Shown here piece after piece: positions 11,392-22,300 of a stretch of DNA of 64,000 nt. The stretch comes from Gyrodactylus bullatarudis (taxonomy: Eukaryota; Platyhelminthes; Monogenea; Gyrodactylidea; Gyrodactylidae): the NCBI GenBank assembly GCA_012064415.1, contig SSNU01000226.1:1-64000 (forward strand). Direction: 5' to 3'. Every line of letters begins with the position of its first letter. Positions within the stretch are counted from its first letter, which is position 1. Below the pieces are notes generated by a model. The model was not told where the DNA came from. It saw only the letters and a program-made list of their open reading frames with translations, and did no database searches. The position numbers and the translations under genes were made by a program.

Positions 11392-12239
11392 ATATATAAT
11401 TGAATGTACTTGAATTTATAATTAATTTTATATATAGATTATTGATGCGATTTTTAACATGTTGAAAAAATTGCTAATTTTTTTAATAGAAAATAAAAAA
11501 TTCCTATTGAACTTGATATTTTTAATCATAATTCTGCACAGCGAAGCGTGAACGGGTTAGCTAGTCCATATTAAAATTATAAGAAGAAATCAGTGGCCAA
11601 TTATTATTAAAGTTCATAATAAAAATTTGCTTTTATGTTTCATTTATATTGTAATGAAATAATAATTTATTAAATAGGATAAATATATATTGAATGAGAT
11701 CTGGAAAATAATATAATATTAGAGGGAATAATATATGAAGAATACAATGAAAATTCAGTAAAGGAACTCGGTATTTACTAGCCGTTTTTTTTCAGCCAAG
11801 AAATCCTAATTAATTAGGTCGTATAGAGTTAAAGTTGTAATTACCCAGGGTACGCTAACATGACAAATTAATTTCTATATTCAAAATTATGATTTTATTT
11901 TTAACTTTTTTCATACTAGACGAACGAGTTCAATAGGGTTTAGTAGTTCAGATCGAATCAGGAGAAATTTCTCTACAAAACAAGATGAAAAACCGAAAAA
12001 ATGAAATAAAAATTACATATTAGCAGTATGATGAATTTTTCACAGTTATTGCGTATGTACAACTGTACCAAAAATCTAAAATCTGAGTTAAAAGTTATAT
12101 TTTTACGTTTTAAGGCCATAAAATTTGAGGCCCTATTAATAACACTATGAGGTAGATAAAAATAGACTTTCGATAAAAAACAGAAACCAAGTAATGTGTT
12201 CTCAAATGAAGTCTTCTTTTTCAAATATCAACCTCGTTT

Positions 12240-12530
12240 ATTCTTGATCAGATTCAAAAGAGATTTCTCAAACTCCATTAACAAATTTTCAAAAGATTAA
12301 ACTTCTCAGACATCGGAGATATTACAGATGTTTAAGAATTGCAAAGAATAATATATCTGATTTTTGGAATGCTAAAACTTCCAACAGGATTTTAAGATGT
12401 AATCACCCGAAATTAAAAAGACCTGTAAATAACCCCTTAAAATCTCTTTATTTTTATGATAGAGGTTTCTTCAATGAAATTGTAAAAAAATTTCATTCAA
12501 CAAAAAAGATCTGTACAAATTAATTGAATA
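12240..12530 (+). pseudogene. non-LTR RT C-terminal remnant, frameshifted
   Basis: Around 12250 the sequence reads DQIQKRFLKL (the 'IQ.RFL' motif just after the RT thumb). After a frame change it reads 'RRYYRCLRIAKNNISDFWN', then 'PKLKRPVNNPLKSLYFY' and 'FFNEIVKKFHSTKK'. This order (Q.RFL, R...LR.A..., PK..RP, final short helix) is typical of the C-termini of LINE-encoded polymerases. At least one frameshift and several stops show it is dead. Confidence 0.45.
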
Positions 12531-12933
12531 TGACAATAATAATTATAATTATTATTTTATAAATGAAGTCTTCTTTATCAAATAATTTTAAATATGGATT
12601 TACTCATGAGTAGATTTATGATTTTAATAAAGGATATATGATTTTCAACAATAGATTAAAAACACTACATCCAGAACTGAAACTCAATAAAAATTCAAAG
12701 CCAAACGGTTTTTTAACTCAATTATTTAAAAAATTTCTTTTGACGTTAATATTGTTGACTTCCATTTAGAAAATAAAAACTCAAGTTTAAACTCATAATA
12801 AATAAAGATGGGAGAGCAAACCAAATATAACCTCAAAATTTATGAAAATTTTAAAGTCATATGACAAAAAAAATGATTTATTAATTAGCCTTGGTGACAA
12901 ATTTGAACTCATGAAGAAAGGCCAAGTTTGTTG

Positions 12934-12971
12934 AAGAATAGCGCTTTATTTCGTGGCATACTCATCAGCTT
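12934..12971 (-). ncRNA. hammerhead ribozyme, family A copy 1
   Basis: On the minus strand: stem I 5' strand AAG, CTGATGA starting at 12968, stem II GT-ATGCC-AC, GAAA, stem III ATA-AAGCGC-TAT, H17 = U at 12937, then stem I 3' strand CTT (12936-12934). The core is fully intact. Upstream GGCAT is complementary to the stem II loop ATGCC, a possible tertiary contact of the sort known to speed natural hammerheads. It is the left arm of the inverted element. Confidence 0.6.
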
Positions 12972-13133
12972 TTACATGCCATATTTATATACAAAAAATA
13001 TTCATTAAGAAAGAATGGATTTGATTGGCCCTTCTTCTTGTTCACCTCCTCTTCTTCTAGTCTTCTTTTCTTAAAGAAAAATATCACAATCAATTCCCAA
13101 CCCCAAACCAGAAACACACCGAGAAAAAGAAAT

Positions 13134-13190
13134 ATGGCCGAAAGTAACCAAGATCAAAAGAAAATAACGAAATACTTCCCCCAAAACTAA
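13134..13190 (+). CDS. 18-residue ORF with a PCNA-binding (PIP-box) pattern
   Basis: In the C-rich centre of the ribozyme element, ATG at 13134 opens an 18-residue frame, MAESNQDQKKITKYFPQN. It contains QKKITKYF, which fits the canonical PIP box Q-x-x-(I/L/M)-x-x-(F/Y)-(F/Y). Several transposases use PIP boxes to contact PCNA. The frame is too short to be sure it is translated, and the match could be chance. It may also be one exon of something longer in the full-length parent element. Confidence 0.2.
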   Translation: MAESNQDQKKITKYFPQN

Positions 13191-13454
13191 CTCTACGAAT
13201 GTGTAGGACCACAGGAATCTATTCAAAAACTCACACAACCCACATACAAATATACAAGTATACCCACGCACAGTCTCACTCATCCCTCATCACATGTACA
13301 TCACGATGAACACAAAATATCAGAAAAAAGCAATACAGAGTAATGTCCACTGATGTACATCCGCACTGACCTCAGAGGAGGTGAACAAGAAGAAGGGCCA
13401 ATCAGATCCATTCTTTCTTAATGAAAATTTTTTGTTTATAAATATGGCATGTAA

Positions 13455-13492
13455 AAGCTGATGCGTATGCCACGAAATAAAGCGCTATTCTT
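13455..13492 (+). ncRNA. hammerhead ribozyme, family A copy 2 (A9 mutated)
   Basis: Mirror partner of the copy at 12934-12971. The core reads CTGATGC, so the invariant A9 is C. The rest (GT-ATGCC-AC, GAAA, ATA/TAT stem III, UU then CTT) is kept. It is probably weakly active or inactive. GGCAT at 13446-13450 again matches the ATGCC loop, and a TATA-like TTTATAAATA lies directly upstream. Confidence 0.55.
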
Positions 13493-13661
13493 AAACAAAC
13501 TTGGCATCGACTTTCTTCATGAATCTCACTATTGCTCAGGTTAAATCAGAGGTCACCCAACACCTCTCTAACAAAAATTTGAACTCATTAGCCCAATGAG
13601 ATTATAACCAATTAGAGGAACTTATACGTTTTCTTTATTTATGAATATCAAGCCTGTGTAA

Positions 13662-13701
13662 TAGTCTAACGAGATCCGGTGAAATATAAGCTTTATCACT
13701 A
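13662..13701 (+). ncRNA. hammerhead ribozyme relic, family B copy 2
   Basis: TAGT, CTAACGA, GATCCGGT, GAAATATAAGCTTTATC, ACTA: a complete layout with complementary 4-bp stem I strands (TAGT/ACTA) and an AUC cleavage triplet. G5 and U7 of the core are mutated (CTAACGA for CTGATGA), so it should be inactive. A CCAAT motif (AACCAATTAGAGGAAC) lies about 70 bp upstream, as in the copy near 30700. Confidence 0.5.
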
Positions 13702-13989
13702 ATTATTCACTTGACTTCAAATTCCTCTAGATGATTCCTTCATCACAACAAAATATTTTTGAAGAAGTCCGGCACTATTTTCCGCAAAAAATAATAAATT
13801 AAACATCATCATGAACACTAATATTAGAATTATAAGTTCAGTTTCATGGGTGAATTCAATTTGCGATGTATGAGAAGACCAAAGTTAGTCCAGTTCTCAA
13901 GAGGTATTTGGCGAAATTAGAATGAAACAAAAAATATCGGGATTTTTGTAGGAAGGATTTGAGTATTGTTTTTAGGATTTTATAAGAAG

Positions 13990-14410
13990 GAACCTTATTG
14001 GTCCGTTTTATTATTAATGATAAAATTGGTTCCTACCTGTTGCGAGGTAAGAAATATGGCTTGAATAGAGACTTTACAGTTTTGAGATTATCCAGTGTCA
14101 ATAGCTATATTTTTCAAAGGTTTTTTGAGGAGTCTGATGTTGATGTAGTGGAGCATCCATCTTATAGTCCAGATCTTTCTCCTACGGATTATCGTCTCTT
14201 TCGTTATTTGCAAAATCATTTAAAGGCGGAAAATCTTTAACTCAGGAGATAAAGTCATAACTCTCTAAAAAAATATTTTGCTCAAAAGTCGCCTGATTTC
14301 TGGAAAAGAGGAATTGATACGCTCCCAGAACGATTGAAAAAAACGACAATTAATTTTATGTATAGTTTATATATTTCATCATACTTTTTAATGAAAATTT
14401 TAGTCAAACA
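13990..14410 (+). pseudogene. mariner transposase remnant
   Basis: The frame gives 'RFFEESDVDVVEHPSYSPD' then 'LSPTDYRLFRYLQNHLKAEN', the region of the third catalytic Asp in D,D34D mariner transposases. A stop follows at 14238. A shifted frame then continues 'NSLKKYFAQKSPDFWKRGI' and 'DTLPERLKKT', collinear with the copy at 33400-33908. The N-terminal helix-turn-helix domain is lost and the copy is dead. The adjacent ribozyme repeats may have been targets or neighbours by chance. Confidence 0.8.
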
Positions 14411-14461
14411 TACATTTTCGCATAACCTAACCTTGTAAAAAATGTACTTATATGGCATATA

Positions 14462-14504
14462 TCACACTGATGAGTATGTTCGAAATTGAGATCTTTATTT
14501 GTGA
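14462..14504 (+). ncRNA. hammerhead ribozyme, family A copy 3
   Basis: Stem I strands TCACA (14462-14466) and TGTGA (14500-14504) are perfectly complementary. Between them are CTGATGA, GTATGTTC, GAAA, a stem III hairpin with outer pairs kept (AT...AT) and H17 = U at 14499. The invariant core is intact. The stem II loop is diverged (ATGTT), so its pairing with upstream GGCAT is weakened. The downstream tail 'GACATCGGTAGCACAGCTCA' is shared with the copy at 42985 and the relic at 50160. Confidence 0.6.
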
Positions 14505-15964
14505 AATACTTTTGCATCTTATTTTTCAAACATTTAATGACATCGGTAGCACAGCTCAAAACCAATGTTTCTGAACATCTCTCCCAATCAAATACCCCCA
14601 GCTAACCAAGTTCATATAGAACTGAAAAAAAGTTATCGCAATTTTAAATTCAAATAAATACGATCCGTATCAATAAATTCTATTTTTTATGATTTCAGAT
14701 CACAGTAGACAAATAATAGGATAGGTTTTACAAATTTTTTTTCAAAGACATCATTCAATGAGAAATAATCGATTTATTTTCTGATAATAGGAATAGTTTT
14801 TTTTAATTCGAAATGATATAGAAAAAAACAAAAAAAATTCGCCACATAAGCAATTGTCTATGCTTTGAAAGGATCGAATTCATCGAGAATTTTATTCTTT
14901 GGGCTATCATCCCTATTGTCTATAGTTGGCTTTGTTTCTCGACTTTGATTTGTTTGTGATTCAAAGGCATCCTGGAATTATTAGAAAAATTAAATTGAAT
15001 GAAAATATTCTGTAGTGAAAAATTGAAGGTAATACGGGTTAGAAAACCATTGACAGTATAAAGTGGATTAAGAAAAATTATTTGGAATTTTTGACAAAAT
15101 TCCGGTAAAAATCATATTTTAGAATCCTTTTGTAAGACTACAAATTAATCAAGGGATTTTTAACAGAAATTTTTAATCAAATATTCTAATGTGAAAACAC
15201 CAAATTTTTTTTCAGATTTTTTCGTCAGATCTTCATTTTAAAATTTTTCATAAAACAAAATTTATGACGCTTCATGTTCAGTTCAATGGTGAAAAAATTC
15301 ATGAATATTTCTAGAATATTTCTCCCTACCCATCAAGCCTCCTACACCTAGTTAATATGAAGATGGGAAAGTGATCCTAAAAATAAACTTTTGATCGCTC
15401 TCTCCTATTGTAATCAACAAAATTTTTTAACTCAAAGTTCAAAAACTGGGATTTTGGCGCTACTTCGAGATTTCAAATTTAAGAATTTTGTAAAAATCAT
15501 AAATTTCCATCTTCATATTAACTAGCATTACTTAAAGGTCAACAGAGTAAGCAAGAAAACTTTCATAATTTTCAAAAGAACCCTTATCTTTTTTGAGAGT
15601 GAATTATGTGATAGTCATGAACAAATAAATTTTATTCAAGAAAATATTGATACAGAATTAAAACTCCTCCCTGTCTATTTAATTGTTAAAAAGTAATATA
15701 GTTTATTTTCAAAAGGACGCTTTTAATTATACAAATCAATCCTTGTAGAAGTAAATTTCGAAAGGTTCATTTTGAAATATACCTTTAAAACCTACAACAG
15801 ATTTGATCAGAAAAAAATTTCTCTTTCTAATGAGCCTTAAATCTCCAAGAGTAGGATTTAAACCGAAATGTTACCATTCATGCCTACTTACTCCAGAAAT
15901 CTTTTGAGAGAGGGGGATTTCTTTTACTTTTTTGAAAGAACATTTTCAATAAATAAAAATTTAT
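14505..15964. other. gene-free stretch downstream of the TOM1-like gene
   Basis: Contains a single foldback arm (15370-15530). An AATAAA on the minus strand at 15632-15637 could serve as the poly(A) signal of the TOM1-like gene, though it lies about 330 bp past the stop codon. Confidence 0.4.
15370..15530. repeat. foldback family FB, right arm only
   Basis: Close match to the right arm of the 3655-4278 element: 'GTGATCCTAAAAATAAACTT', 'ATCGCTCTCTCCTATTG', 'CTCAAAGTTCAAAAACTGGG', 'TTGGCGCTACTTCGAGATTT' and the terminal 'CATAAATTTCCATCTTCATA'. Confidence 0.65.
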
Positions 15965-18760
15965 CTACAGAGAATACAGATCCGACCAAAATATCTGAAT
16001 CAAATTTCTTCCCGGTGCAAACCTATGGCTTACAAAATTTAATTGAGGATAAAGTGAAGGTTGAGAATTATTATTTCTCTCAATCGAATTATCTTGGGCA
16101 ATATTCGGTAGATTATAATCATCAAGATCCACGACGATTGGAGATGGTGATTCAGCAATTTCCAAGAGACTCTTTTGTGAAAAGAATTTCGGAGGAGTTT
16201 CATTATAGTAAGGGCTCACTTTTGCTTGATTAAATGTTCGAGGTGCCATGCTATTTTCCTTCGAATAGGATGGTAAATTCGGTGTGACCGTTGGTAGATT
16301 ATAGTTTTTATCGTAACTCGAAATAGTATTCTCATCATATAACGGGGGTGGGGTTGTTTCAAGTGAACGAGAAGGTTCCCTTTTCATTGGAAATTTCATC
16401 TGAGGTATCTCTTGACTAAAAGAAAAATTAAAATTCAAGATTGTTTCTCTGGAAGGATTCTGTTTTTCTAATCTGTGGCTGAATAGAATGAATTGAAGGT
16501 GAGTCATTTAGATTTTTTTTAAAAACTTACTTTTGACCTATTGGTTTGTTATTAGCGTTCATCCATTGTTGCATTTCTTCGAGTTCTGAAACAGAATCCT
16601 TCAGACCTGGTATTTGTTCAGTATGACTAATGGGAATATTTGAATTTGTGCTAGGATTTGGTTGGGTAACTACAAAATCCTTTCCGTTCATGTATTTATC
16701 TTGGAATAGTTGTGAGCACTGAAGAACTTCATCATTTAGTCCAATAAGTGTCATTAGTTCACTATCAAGGTTTGTGTTGACATTAGCTGTCTCCCTTGAG
16801 GAGATGTTCTCATTCGTCATTTGAATGTTGTGTATAGAATTGACAATTTTACTTTGGATATCTTTCAGGTTATCGTTTAACTCCTGGAGGGGGAAAATAT
16901 TTAAATGGAAAAACAAAAATCAAAGCTATAGAACCTCAACTTTTGTGTAAACTTACAATCATTAGATTCCTTGTTTCCAAATCAATTTCTTGTAGCGGAA
17001 CTTCCTTGTTGGCTTCTATTAGACTCATCAGTAATTCACATTTGCTAACAGCCATTTCTCGAAAGTTCTCTTTTCGAGTTAATGAGAGACCTTTATTTCT
17101 AGGTTAAAGATTAAAGTTTAAACCAGGTTTAAAATATTTGAAATCATCATCATAAAGGTGCTTATTACTGTATTATTATGGAAAAAATGTTTATTCCTTA
17201 ATTACCTCCAAAAGAAATGACTCATTAATTCATTTACTCTGCAAGAAAATTATAGATGTTATTTGTTGAACAACATTATAAATAACTGAGATATTAGATC
17301 TCTTAGAAAGAAATTACCCGGTAAAACTGAAATAACTTGGAGAATTTAAGTCTATATTTAATAAATATTATTTATCGATTTAAAGTAGAGCAATTCAACA
17401 AAACCGATAAAATATTTCAAAATATGAATTCATTACCCATTCATTCGACGTTCATAGCTGGCTTCAAGTTGATTTCTCTGATCAATCATTGGAAAAGATG
17501 AGTTTATTTGTTGACTGGAATGATGACTATTTGCTGGATTAATCTGTTTTTGAACAGCATGTTTCATCTAGAGGGGGATTTAAATACTGACTTTTAGTAA
17601 ATACTAATGTGTATGTGATTAAAGATTCTTTTCTGTTATTCTGTATTAATTAACATGTATGCCAAAAATTAATCAAAAAAATTAATCGAGTAATTTACCG
17701 TTGATAATTTCTTTGATATGCTCTTTTTGAGTTTAGAAGACTTCTACATCGTGACAAGGAAATAAAAGTAATATGAAATGTATTAATTTCTTCAATTTGA
17801 ATAATAATCAACTTTTTTTAAATCCGATACATTTATGTTAATAAATTAATTCTTGAAAGTATACTTATCCACAAATATTGATTAGATGGTATAAATTTAA
17901 TATTAATCAAATCATACATTAAATTGTGTCATATTCGTCGACGACTACTCATTATTATTTTTCAATTTTCTGTGATTAATTGAGATAACGTCAGACTATG
18001 TATTGATTGTAAGGTATAGATGAAATTTAATCTAAAGAAAATTAAGAACTATCAGGTCTATCGAAAAATATATACACTGGATATTATCCAGAGACATTGT
18101 ATTGATTTTATAATTTTCTCAAATAACAAATACATGATTTCCAAAACTAACCCGACCAATTTCTTGACTTGGAGTTTGATTATAGTCAACTGATTCAGAG
18201 GGGAAATCATCAAATGATAGATAGGCTCCGTAATTCAGTAATTCTGAGTAGAAAAATGAGAAACTTTGAATGTCTACATTGTCCGAAAATTTCTCGCCGT
18301 ATTTCTAAAGATTAATTTCGATGAGTTACTTTGAAAATTGAGAGAATCTTGTGATGAACGACAGGAGATACTGCTAAGTTGCTGTTAGGCAGACAATATT
18401 TAAATATATCGTTCAAGGAATTTCGTTCGGCAAATAGCATTTGAAAACGATAGCCACAGTTGTCCATGCATACTTCCCAGAGAGTCAGTGTACTAAGTGC
18501 CGCATTAGGACTAGTTTGGATTGTATTGTGGAGTCGTCTTTTAATAGCATTAAAGGCTTCTTTGGGTCCTTCCTTTTGTTGATTTATTTGATTACTAATT
18601 ATAAGATATTGGTCAAAATTTAATCCTGATTCTTCACTTGTACTTTTCACTTAAAGAATGAATAAATTAAAGTTATTATAAAGTTACGGATCAAGGATCC
18701 AATTTGATTATCGAACGGATTTCCACGAAAGAAGTCTGTGAAAATATCAACAACATTCAT
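15965..18760 (-). CDS. TOM1-like VHS-GAT trafficking adaptor
   Basis: Target-of-Myb1 family: cytosolic adaptors that bind ubiquitinated cargo and help sort it at endosomes. Exons (minus strand): 18760-18688, 18649-18330, 18304-18152, 17743-17699, 17567-17437, 17098-16957, 16883-16531, 16478-15965, giving 576 residues. All junctions are GT-AG and in phase. The N-terminus 'FFRGNPFDNQIGSLI' matches the FLLGNPFSSPVGQRI start of TOM1. 'EGPKEAFNAIKRRL', 'LWEVCMDNCGYRFQMLF' and 'HHKILSIFK' continue the VHS domain to about residue 160. Residues 240-345 form the three-helix GAT domain ('LLMSLIEANKEVPLQE', 'LIGLNDEVLQCSQLFQDKY'). The low-complexity C-terminus (about 170 residues) has no clear homology. 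Introns 1 and 2 are only 38 and 25 nt; without the 25-nt removal the frame stops inside VHS. TOM1 versus TOM1L is not resolved. Confidence 0.88.
18305..18329 (-). other. 25-nt intron in the TOM1-like gene
   Basis: Begins GTAACT and ends CTTTAG on the minus strand. Removing exactly these bases joins 'HHKILSIFK' to 'KYGEKFSDN', which aligns without gaps to TOM1 KVLNLIQSWADAF. Retaining them gives a TAA inside the VHS domain. Confidence 0.8.
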
Positions 18761-18834
18761 TTAATTGTTTGGATTATTTGTTTGAATAAACTTAGATATT
18801 TTGAACTTTTGCTAAAAATAGTGTGTTTTTACTA
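18761..18834. promoter_or_regulatory. 74-bp shared promoter between TOM1-like gene and TMA16
   Basis: Only 74 bp separate the two divergent start codons, so the 5' UTRs and core promoters of both genes must fit in or overlap this AT-rich gap. No TATA box is convincing. Co-expression is inference. Confidence 0.6.
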
Positions 18835-19306
18835 ATGGGAAATTCGAAATTTGTGCACCCAAAGGGCAGGAAAGCTCAAAAACTCCACTCTCAGTCTGCT
18901 CATGAGAATAAAATTATCAAGTAAATTTTATCAATAGTATTTAATTCTTTTCAGACGAAAAAAAGAGACCAATATCAAATCTGTCATATTATCTCAAAAA
19001 ATTCAGTGGTTCAAGTCGAAAATAAGTGATTATTCTAAATGTTTGGAGCCTTCAGAATTGAGAAAAATTATTCCTGAATACTTGAACAGACTGGAAATAA
19101 AATGTTCAAATCTAGTGAATTGTCCTATTAGTGTATCAGTTGATGCAATGAGACAATTTGTCGACATGGAAAAGAGAGAATTTAACGCTAATGGTCTTGC
19201 TGTTCCTGATCTAACTTCAAAAAAAGGTTTAATAGCCCTACAGGAATGGAATGGTTCAGTTCTGGCTGGAAAAAGTATTCCTATGATAAATATTAAAAAT
19301 AAATGA
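18835..19306 (+). CDS. TMA16: TMA16 homologue, ribosome-biogenesis factor
   Basis: Translation machinery-associated 16 binds pre-60S particles in the nucleus and cytoplasm. Exons 18835-18920 and 18955-19306 give 145 residues. The start 'MGNSKFVHPKGRKAQKLHSQ' has the family's 'HP.SRKA.QL.R' opening. Exon 2 gives 'VILSQKIQWFKSKI' (family LQWFQNHL), 'LRKIIPEYLNRLEIK' (family LIERYLNRF), 'REFNANGLAVPDLT' (family FEGYGLEIPDIL) and 'LIALQEWNG' (family LKTFREWDF). The protein is shorter than the roughly 200 residues of vertebrates, mainly in the N-terminal basic part and C-terminus. The single intron is 34 nt (GTAAAT...TTTCAG) and is required for the frame. An AATAAA overlaps the last codons (19298-19303) and may be the poly(A) signal. 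Confidence 0.88.
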
Positions 19307-22300
19307 CAGTTTTCTACATAATACACGTGCTAATTTCTTTTTGCAACAAAAAATCGGTCCTTATTAATTGCCTTTTTTCTAATTCCTAACAAAAAATTTG
19401 CATTTAAATTGGTTTGTACTATTATTAGAAAAAAGACTTGAAATGAAAAATTGACAATTCATTCATTTGTACCTTTTCAATCCTCTGAGGAACTATCAAA
19501 TAGATAATTAATCTACCTCGTTCTCTCCGTATGCATATTCCAGAGAGGAATGATTAAAATACAAATTCTCTTTCACTAGTAATAATAATTGAAACATTCA
19601 GCCAATGATCGCAGACTTTGACCAACTGTCACAAAATTTAGCCAATCAGAATCGAGATAATCCTAAATGAGGCTTCAACGCAGATAAATCACTCGGATAA
19701 AAAGTAAAATATCATAACTTCAGGTAGAAGTATGGGTTATGAGTTGATTATCAAGTCATATTTAATAAACATGGAATAAAACCTCTAAACTGTCCTGGAT
19801 TAAACAAACAATGTGAGTACTGCATTATTTTATATAATTTTTTTTCAACTTTTCATCTTTATATTTCTTATTATTTACATTTACAAATGACATTTTTTTG
19901 TTATCTTCGATTCTTTGTTTATTATTACTGATGATTATTCTTATGAATGAAATCTTTATCTGCAAATTAGAAAAATTACTTTCATGAAGGGTTTCTTATT
20001 AAAGCTAAACATTTTTTTTTCACAGAATTAAGTCCATTTTGTTCAAATAAAATCCAACAACGAAAGAGTATATCAATACTAATTATTAATTAATCGGAAT
20101 TTTTTCTAGAATATGACATGCTGATTAAAAATACCTTACGAACCTATTTCTATTTAAAATTGCATTCAAACCGCTCAAAATTTAGATTTAAATCGGTTGT
20201 AGTAGAAAAATTCATTGAAAATACTAGGTTCTAGTTCAAAAACCGACATTTTCAATTGCGATTTGGGGGCATCTAAGCAAATTTTAAAATACATTTTTAC
20301 ATTTAAAAATTCTCTTTCAAATGAGTTTTTCACATCTGGATGTTAAAAAATTTACATTTATATAAGTTTTTTATTGAAATACGGAGCTTCATTAATATGT
20401 AACCTACCATAGGATGTAATTAGAAAAACTGAAACCCTTCAATATATTTTGTATCAGATACTTATACCTATTTTACTAATTTTTTAAAATAAAAATGTTG
20501 TTTATCATCAAGGTTAACAATGAATCCCCTTGCGGACCGGAGATTGTGAGAAGGGAGCTTTTACTGAGGAATTTTTAAGAGTTACTGAGGAGGCAATTCT
20601 TCTAACCCAGATAGGATATAGATTAGCCTTTTCCAAGAGTTCTTATTATAAGTGGAAGCGTTCACTTTTTTACAGTAAAATTGCAGACGAGAGAGGCTCC
20701 ATAATCAAAATGTGGAAGAATGAATTGCGTAAAATATGTTATTTGATTCTGATAAAATAAACCGCCAGGACCTGATTAAGAAGACATTCAAATGTACCAG
20801 TTTTCGTTTGTTTTTATGGGCGTTCACTAATTAAGAAGGGAGAAAAGAAATATTTTCAAAGTGAAATCAGAATACACAAATAAATGGGTAATCATAGCAT
20901 GCTCATACATTTTGGTGCACTACTCTTGTCTCTCCATAGTAGTATTTCACCTCTTTTCCCCTTTTTTAAAAAAAATCACAATCAAGAAATATGGGGAAAT
21001 GTATTATGGTACAGATAATTTCAGGCTTGTATTTCTTCTATGAGAGGAAGTTTAGAAAAGATGTTTTCCTACCCTCCTGATGGAGTTGTCTTTTAACTCA
21101 AGGATGACATAACACCACCCTACCCGTATTGTTATCCTACATGTCTTATCCTAACCGTCACATCCCTACCTGTATTAGAAGGGAAAATCTTTTTATACTC
21201 AAGAAATTCATTTCTCTCCAACGATGACTAATCTCTCCAAAGTTTTTGCTAAAGGGGAAACTTTATCTCTTGCCTAGTTTATAGAGTTTTTTTGTTAAGA
21301 TTAACACACACTATAGAGAAGGAAATTTCTTAATGAAATTAAAATTTTCCTCTCAAAAATAAAGTTCATTCAATCCTGTTAGGATTTCTTGATAAATTTA
21401 AATTACTTGAGGCTTTTCTTTTTCATCTTCATTTTTACTCAAATTAGATTTCTCAATAATTTCGTAATAAAGACCATAAAGAAAAATAGATTTTGAGTTT
21501 ATCAGAATACAATGGTGAAATGAACTGTCGAAACCGCTTTTGAGAAGAATTGTTTTGGATTCCGAAAAATAATGGTTTCATTCATATAATAATTTTCTAC
21601 TTTTTCTAGCATTCTGGTAACCATCTTTTTGGGTTTGCAAATAAACAAATGTATATCTTTTTTTTTCAACAGAGACGTTATTTTAGTGTCTGGGAAATAC
21701 GTATATTTTTACGTATACTCGCCTCCAAATGGTGCCTTGAAAATGATAATAGCATTGAATTTATTAATGAACATTTATTTTTTATAATACAATACTTGGT
21801 TATTTAGCTTTAATTTTATTATAGAGAATTCATTCAGGTACATAGAAAAAAGTAGCATACCATAAAGTTTTCTCTTAAATCTGTAAGACATTAAGAGCCT
21901 AGTTACTAGCTCAGAGTAAACCTACTATTAAGTAGTTTATAAAATAATGTCAAAGAACAGAAATAAATAACTTTTTTGTTGGTTGCAATGCATCGTGATA
22001 TCAGTGTTTATTCACATGTGTGTGTATATTCGATAGAAAATGTATTTATCTATCAGTAGTCTGTAATTGAGACGTCAAATAAAAGAAAAATAGGAAGTCA
22101 AGTAAAAAAAATGTATTCGATGTAAGGTAGACATAGGAACGATGTTATCTCTACAAATACAGATTCCTTCTTTCCTTTGAGAAAATTACAAGAGCATTAT
22201 ATAGTTTTTTATTGTAATAATACTGCTGGTTGTGATTACAATTTCGTAATGTGAAGACGTCATGATGAGGCTGTATTTATTCTCTCAAGTAAACAAGAAA

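Larger units (their letters stand above)
12913..13574. mobile_element. inverted-dimer element carrying two hammerhead ribozymes
   Basis: A 662-bp insertion flanked by a 14-bp direct repeat, AAATTTGAACTCAT (12899-12912 and 13575-13588). Its ends are inverted repeats of about 130 bp (about 12913-13050 against 13376-13512), each containing a family A hammerhead. The middle (13051-13375) is C-rich and unlike its surroundings. The right arm, read on +, is ordered CCAATCAGA (near 13400), TATAAATA (13438-13445), GGCAT, ribozyme, then a tail ending 'CACCCAACACCTCTCTAACA' that recurs near 50200. The long target duplication suggests insertion by reverse transcription rather than cut and paste. The inverted arrangement resembles Penelope-like elements. 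Confidence 0.7.

Noticed and set aside
13071..13283. 70-codon minus-strand frame in the ribozyme element
   Set aside because: Cys/Phe/Leu-rich shadow of the C-rich centre; no domain, and it crosses the micro-ORF in antisense.
15868..16233. 121-codon open frame on + opposite the TOM1-like last exon
   Set aside because: It lies wholly antisense to the spliced, homology-supported TOM1-like gene and has no domain of its own.
18312..18330. In-frame stop in the TOM1-like VHS domain read as a pseudogene
   Set aside because: A GT-AG intron of 25 nt restores an ungapped match to the family, and other genes here have introns of the same size.
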